Source: Valencia hispanica (taxonomy: Eukaryota > Chordata > Actinopteri > Cyprinodontiformes > Valenciidae). Taken from it: a stretch of DNA of 64,000 bases. A program made the position numbers and the translations under genes. The stretch is taken from positions 21,149,500-21,213,499 of the forward strand of contig OY747710.1 of NCBI GenBank assembly GCA_963556495.2, read 5' to 3'. The notes under the pieces were generated by a model. The model saw only the letters and a list, made by a program, of their open reading frames with translations, was not told the DNA's origin and ran no database searches. Within the stretch, counting starts at the first letter, position 1, and every line of letters starts with the position of its first letter. Positions 55,365-64,000 of the stretch are shown here, in pieces.

Positions 55365-56380
55365 TACAACTTGAGGCTCCTCTCATTTAATTATCTACAT
55401 TCTCCCGTTAGCTCAGATTACAGCAAATACTGAGATTAGTTAACATAGCTATGTAGACAACACACACATCCACATTACAATGTCACCAGATGACTGAACT
55501 CATTCAAGGGTTGAGTAGATGCACAGAACAAATCAATGCATGGATGTGTCATAACTTTCTTCAGCTGAAAAAAAACAAAACTGAAGAAATTATTTCTGGA
55601 CCAAATGAGAAACCATTATGTGTCAGTACACAGCTTCAGTTATTACAGCTAGAAACTACTGATCAGGTGTAGTGATGGACTCAGACCTGAACCTTCAGAG
55701 ACGCATAAAGACAATTAAAAAGTTGACCTTCTATCACCGGACAAACATTTTCAGGGACTGATGTCCCAGGGTTTATCTTTAGTTGAATTGATCGGTGCAA
55801 CAGTGAATTCATGGGTCTGCCTAAAAAGTCAATCAGACACTGCAGCTCATCCAAACGCTGCTGCTAAGAAACCTGAGAAAGTAGAGCACATCACCCCAGT
55901 TATTAAATCCTTATACTGGGACCCTGTAGCTCGACAATAGACTTTGAGATACTTTCTTTGTTCATAAATCACTGAATGGCTTAGCTCCAAATTACATTAA
56001 AGATCTGTTGTTGTATCAACCTTCCAGACCACTCGGGTCTTCTGGTTCAAGTCTACTCTGCATCTCCAGAATCAGAGCCAAACATGGAGAAGCTGCATTC
56101 AGTGTGCTCCTCTAGTCTGGAACAAACTTTAGGAAAACTTAAAAACTGCTGAAACACTCAGTTTCTTTAAATCATCGCTAAAAAAACCCCATTTGTTTAG
56201 AGTTGCCTTCAAGTAATAATAACTGGAACATTGTTAATTTGTCTTTATTCTAACCTTTCTTAACTTTCCTTTCTTATACCACTGCTATGTAATGTTTCTT
56301 TGTTGTTTTATATTTTCATCATGTAAAAACACTTTGCCTTGTAGCTGAAATGTGCAACACAAATAAACCTACATTGCGTA
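55365..56380 (+). mobile_element. L2-clade LINE 3' fragment (copy 2)
   Basis: Begins within the RT domain (a CTCCCGTTAGCTCAGATTAC stretch corresponds to MLPLAQI). It continues with [20 protein letters not shown] near 55530 and DSDLNLQRRIKTI-like sequence at 55680, then the thumb and C-terminal region (ITPVIKSLYWDPVARQ-like). The tail TTGTAGCTGAAATGTGCAAC, then ACAAATAAACC, ends near 56378. It is more decayed than copies 1 and 3. Confidence 0.8.
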
Positions 56381-56399
56381 GTAATTTCTTTAAAAATAT

Positions 56400-57160
56400 A
56401 GCGTTGAGGTACTGTTTAGCTGCTATAAACACCTTTTAAGTCTGTTAATTTGTATATTTTTTGCTTTATAAAAATGTATGACATTATGATGTCATGCTCA
56501 GGGGCCCAAAGAGAAAATGATTAGAAAAAACAGACTGTAGGGACAGAACCTTGCAAAAACAATAAGAAAGCACGAATTAGTTCTACTATGTCAGTGGTCC
56601 AAGCTGTGGTGGTGGTGTAATGGTGTGTGGGGGACACATACTCTTGCCAAACATTTGTACCAATTCAACATCATTTGAGTGTCACAGTCACCCCGCTGAT
56701 CACGTCCATCGTTTGCATTTATAAATGGTTGCAGGATTGTGGACTATAACAGAATAAGTGTATTTCTTTAATTGCATATAAGAAAAACTTTAGCTGCAAA
56801 TTGGGAGTTGCTTCTCCTTAAAAATACTGCAGGGATTTCTATTCACGATGCAACAAATGGATATAGTTTGAGAATGAACAAGTAGAAGACGACCTTCTAA
56901 TTCTTTGCTTTTATTCTGCCTGGATTACGGCTGGTAATCTGAGCGGAAACCTCACAGTCATCAACTTCCGATGTCAGGGGCTGCTTGGGAGACGGAGCAG
57001 AAAAAGCGGGCATACCGAAACCTTTATTGTTTTGTCTGGCGTTAAAACTTCTCCGAGCGCAAATATTTGGCTTAGAATGTCAAATAACTCCACTTGGTAG
57101 GCCTGTAACCCATTTGGATTTGTTTCTAGCTCGGGAAAGAGTGTCATTCATTCGTCCGTA
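56400..57160. other. Spacer upstream of u2af2
   Basis: Weak transposon-like debris around 56590-56720. From about 56930 the sequence becomes richer in CpG, consistent with the promoter side of u2af2. No separate gene. Confidence 0.35.
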
Positions 57161-57492
57161 GTGTGTGTAGCAGCAGGCCTATTCTTCTGGACTTTGCTAC
57201 AAGCTAGTCGGCTAACATTAGCAAGCTAACCAGTACGAGCACGTTTTTCTTTCTCAATCATTCATGTCTGTTACGTTGTAAATTACAGACCCCAACGCTT
57301 TATGTGTGTGCTGGTTATTCATTTTTGGTAAATCCGTCGTAAAATTGGCTGCTGGTTAAAGCTAACTCGTCGACGCTTTATCAGGCTAACTGCTTGTGTT
57401 TAAAAGTGTAGCTCACTTTGTTGCTAGCTGCAGCTAGCCACCGCCGACTGAACAACGCAGTCCCGGAGAGCGTAACAGGCTTCCACCTAGAG
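57160..57492 (+). promoter_or_regulatory. u2af2 5' untranslated region and proximal promoter
   Basis: CpG-containing, TATA-less sequence directly upstream of the u2af2 ATG, with GCTAGCTGCAGCTAGC near 57423. The start site cannot be placed exactly. Confidence 0.45.

Positions 57493-64000
<6,508 letters not shown>

Noticed and set aside
56580..56720. GTGGTGGTGGTGTAATGGTG region considered as a transposase core
   Set aside because: Resemblance to a GGGSVM-like block is too weak and short to call.

Overview
The window looks like teleost fish nuclear DNA. The genes are split by GT-AG introns, they code for vertebrate-specific proteins, and the spaces between them are full of Tc1/mariner and hAT transposons, L2-type LINE copies, tRNA-derived SINEs and long microsatellites. 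No prokaryotic operon, CRISPR array, rRNA or convincing tRNA gene was seen. All gene names come from reading translations and remembering family sequences; no search was run.

Layout. The left edge (about 1180-1763, +) holds the last two coding exons of a GSG1-like claudin-fold protein (gsg1l2 type). A recoverin/visinin calcium sensor lies on the minus strand (8583 to 4141, three coding exons, 193 aa). About 9-18 kb is a transposon graveyard with an almost complete Tc1 copy at 16.1-17.6 kb. A single-exon TMEM100-like gene follows (18708-19142, +). The largest gene is a divergent JIP3/JIP4 (SPAG9) scaffold (22.4-42.3 kb, +). I rebuilt 28 coding exons whose phases all join, giving 1,026 aa. A small TMEM238-like gene is on the minus strand (44007-43678). 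Then come a complete CCDC106 gene (47374-53541, +, seven coding exons, 402 aa) and the 5' part of U2AF2 (57493 to the right edge, +).

The left genes (gsg1l2, rcvrn, tmem100, spag9) have human relatives on chromosome 17. The right genes (tmem238, ccdc106, u2af2) match a cluster on human 19q13.42, so the window appears to span a junction between two ancestral linkage groups. The genes do not form one pathway: there is a photoreceptor calcium sensor, small membrane proteins, a motor/JNK scaffold, a nuclear coiled-coil protein and the 3' splice-site factor U2AF65. I found no convincing new multi-gene system. The most useful observations are the compact JIP paralogue without an obvious JNK docking motif, a 36-nt candidate microexon in the U2AF2 RS region, repeat-derived splice acceptors in the JIP gene, and well-preserved nested transposon insertions with readable target-site duplications.
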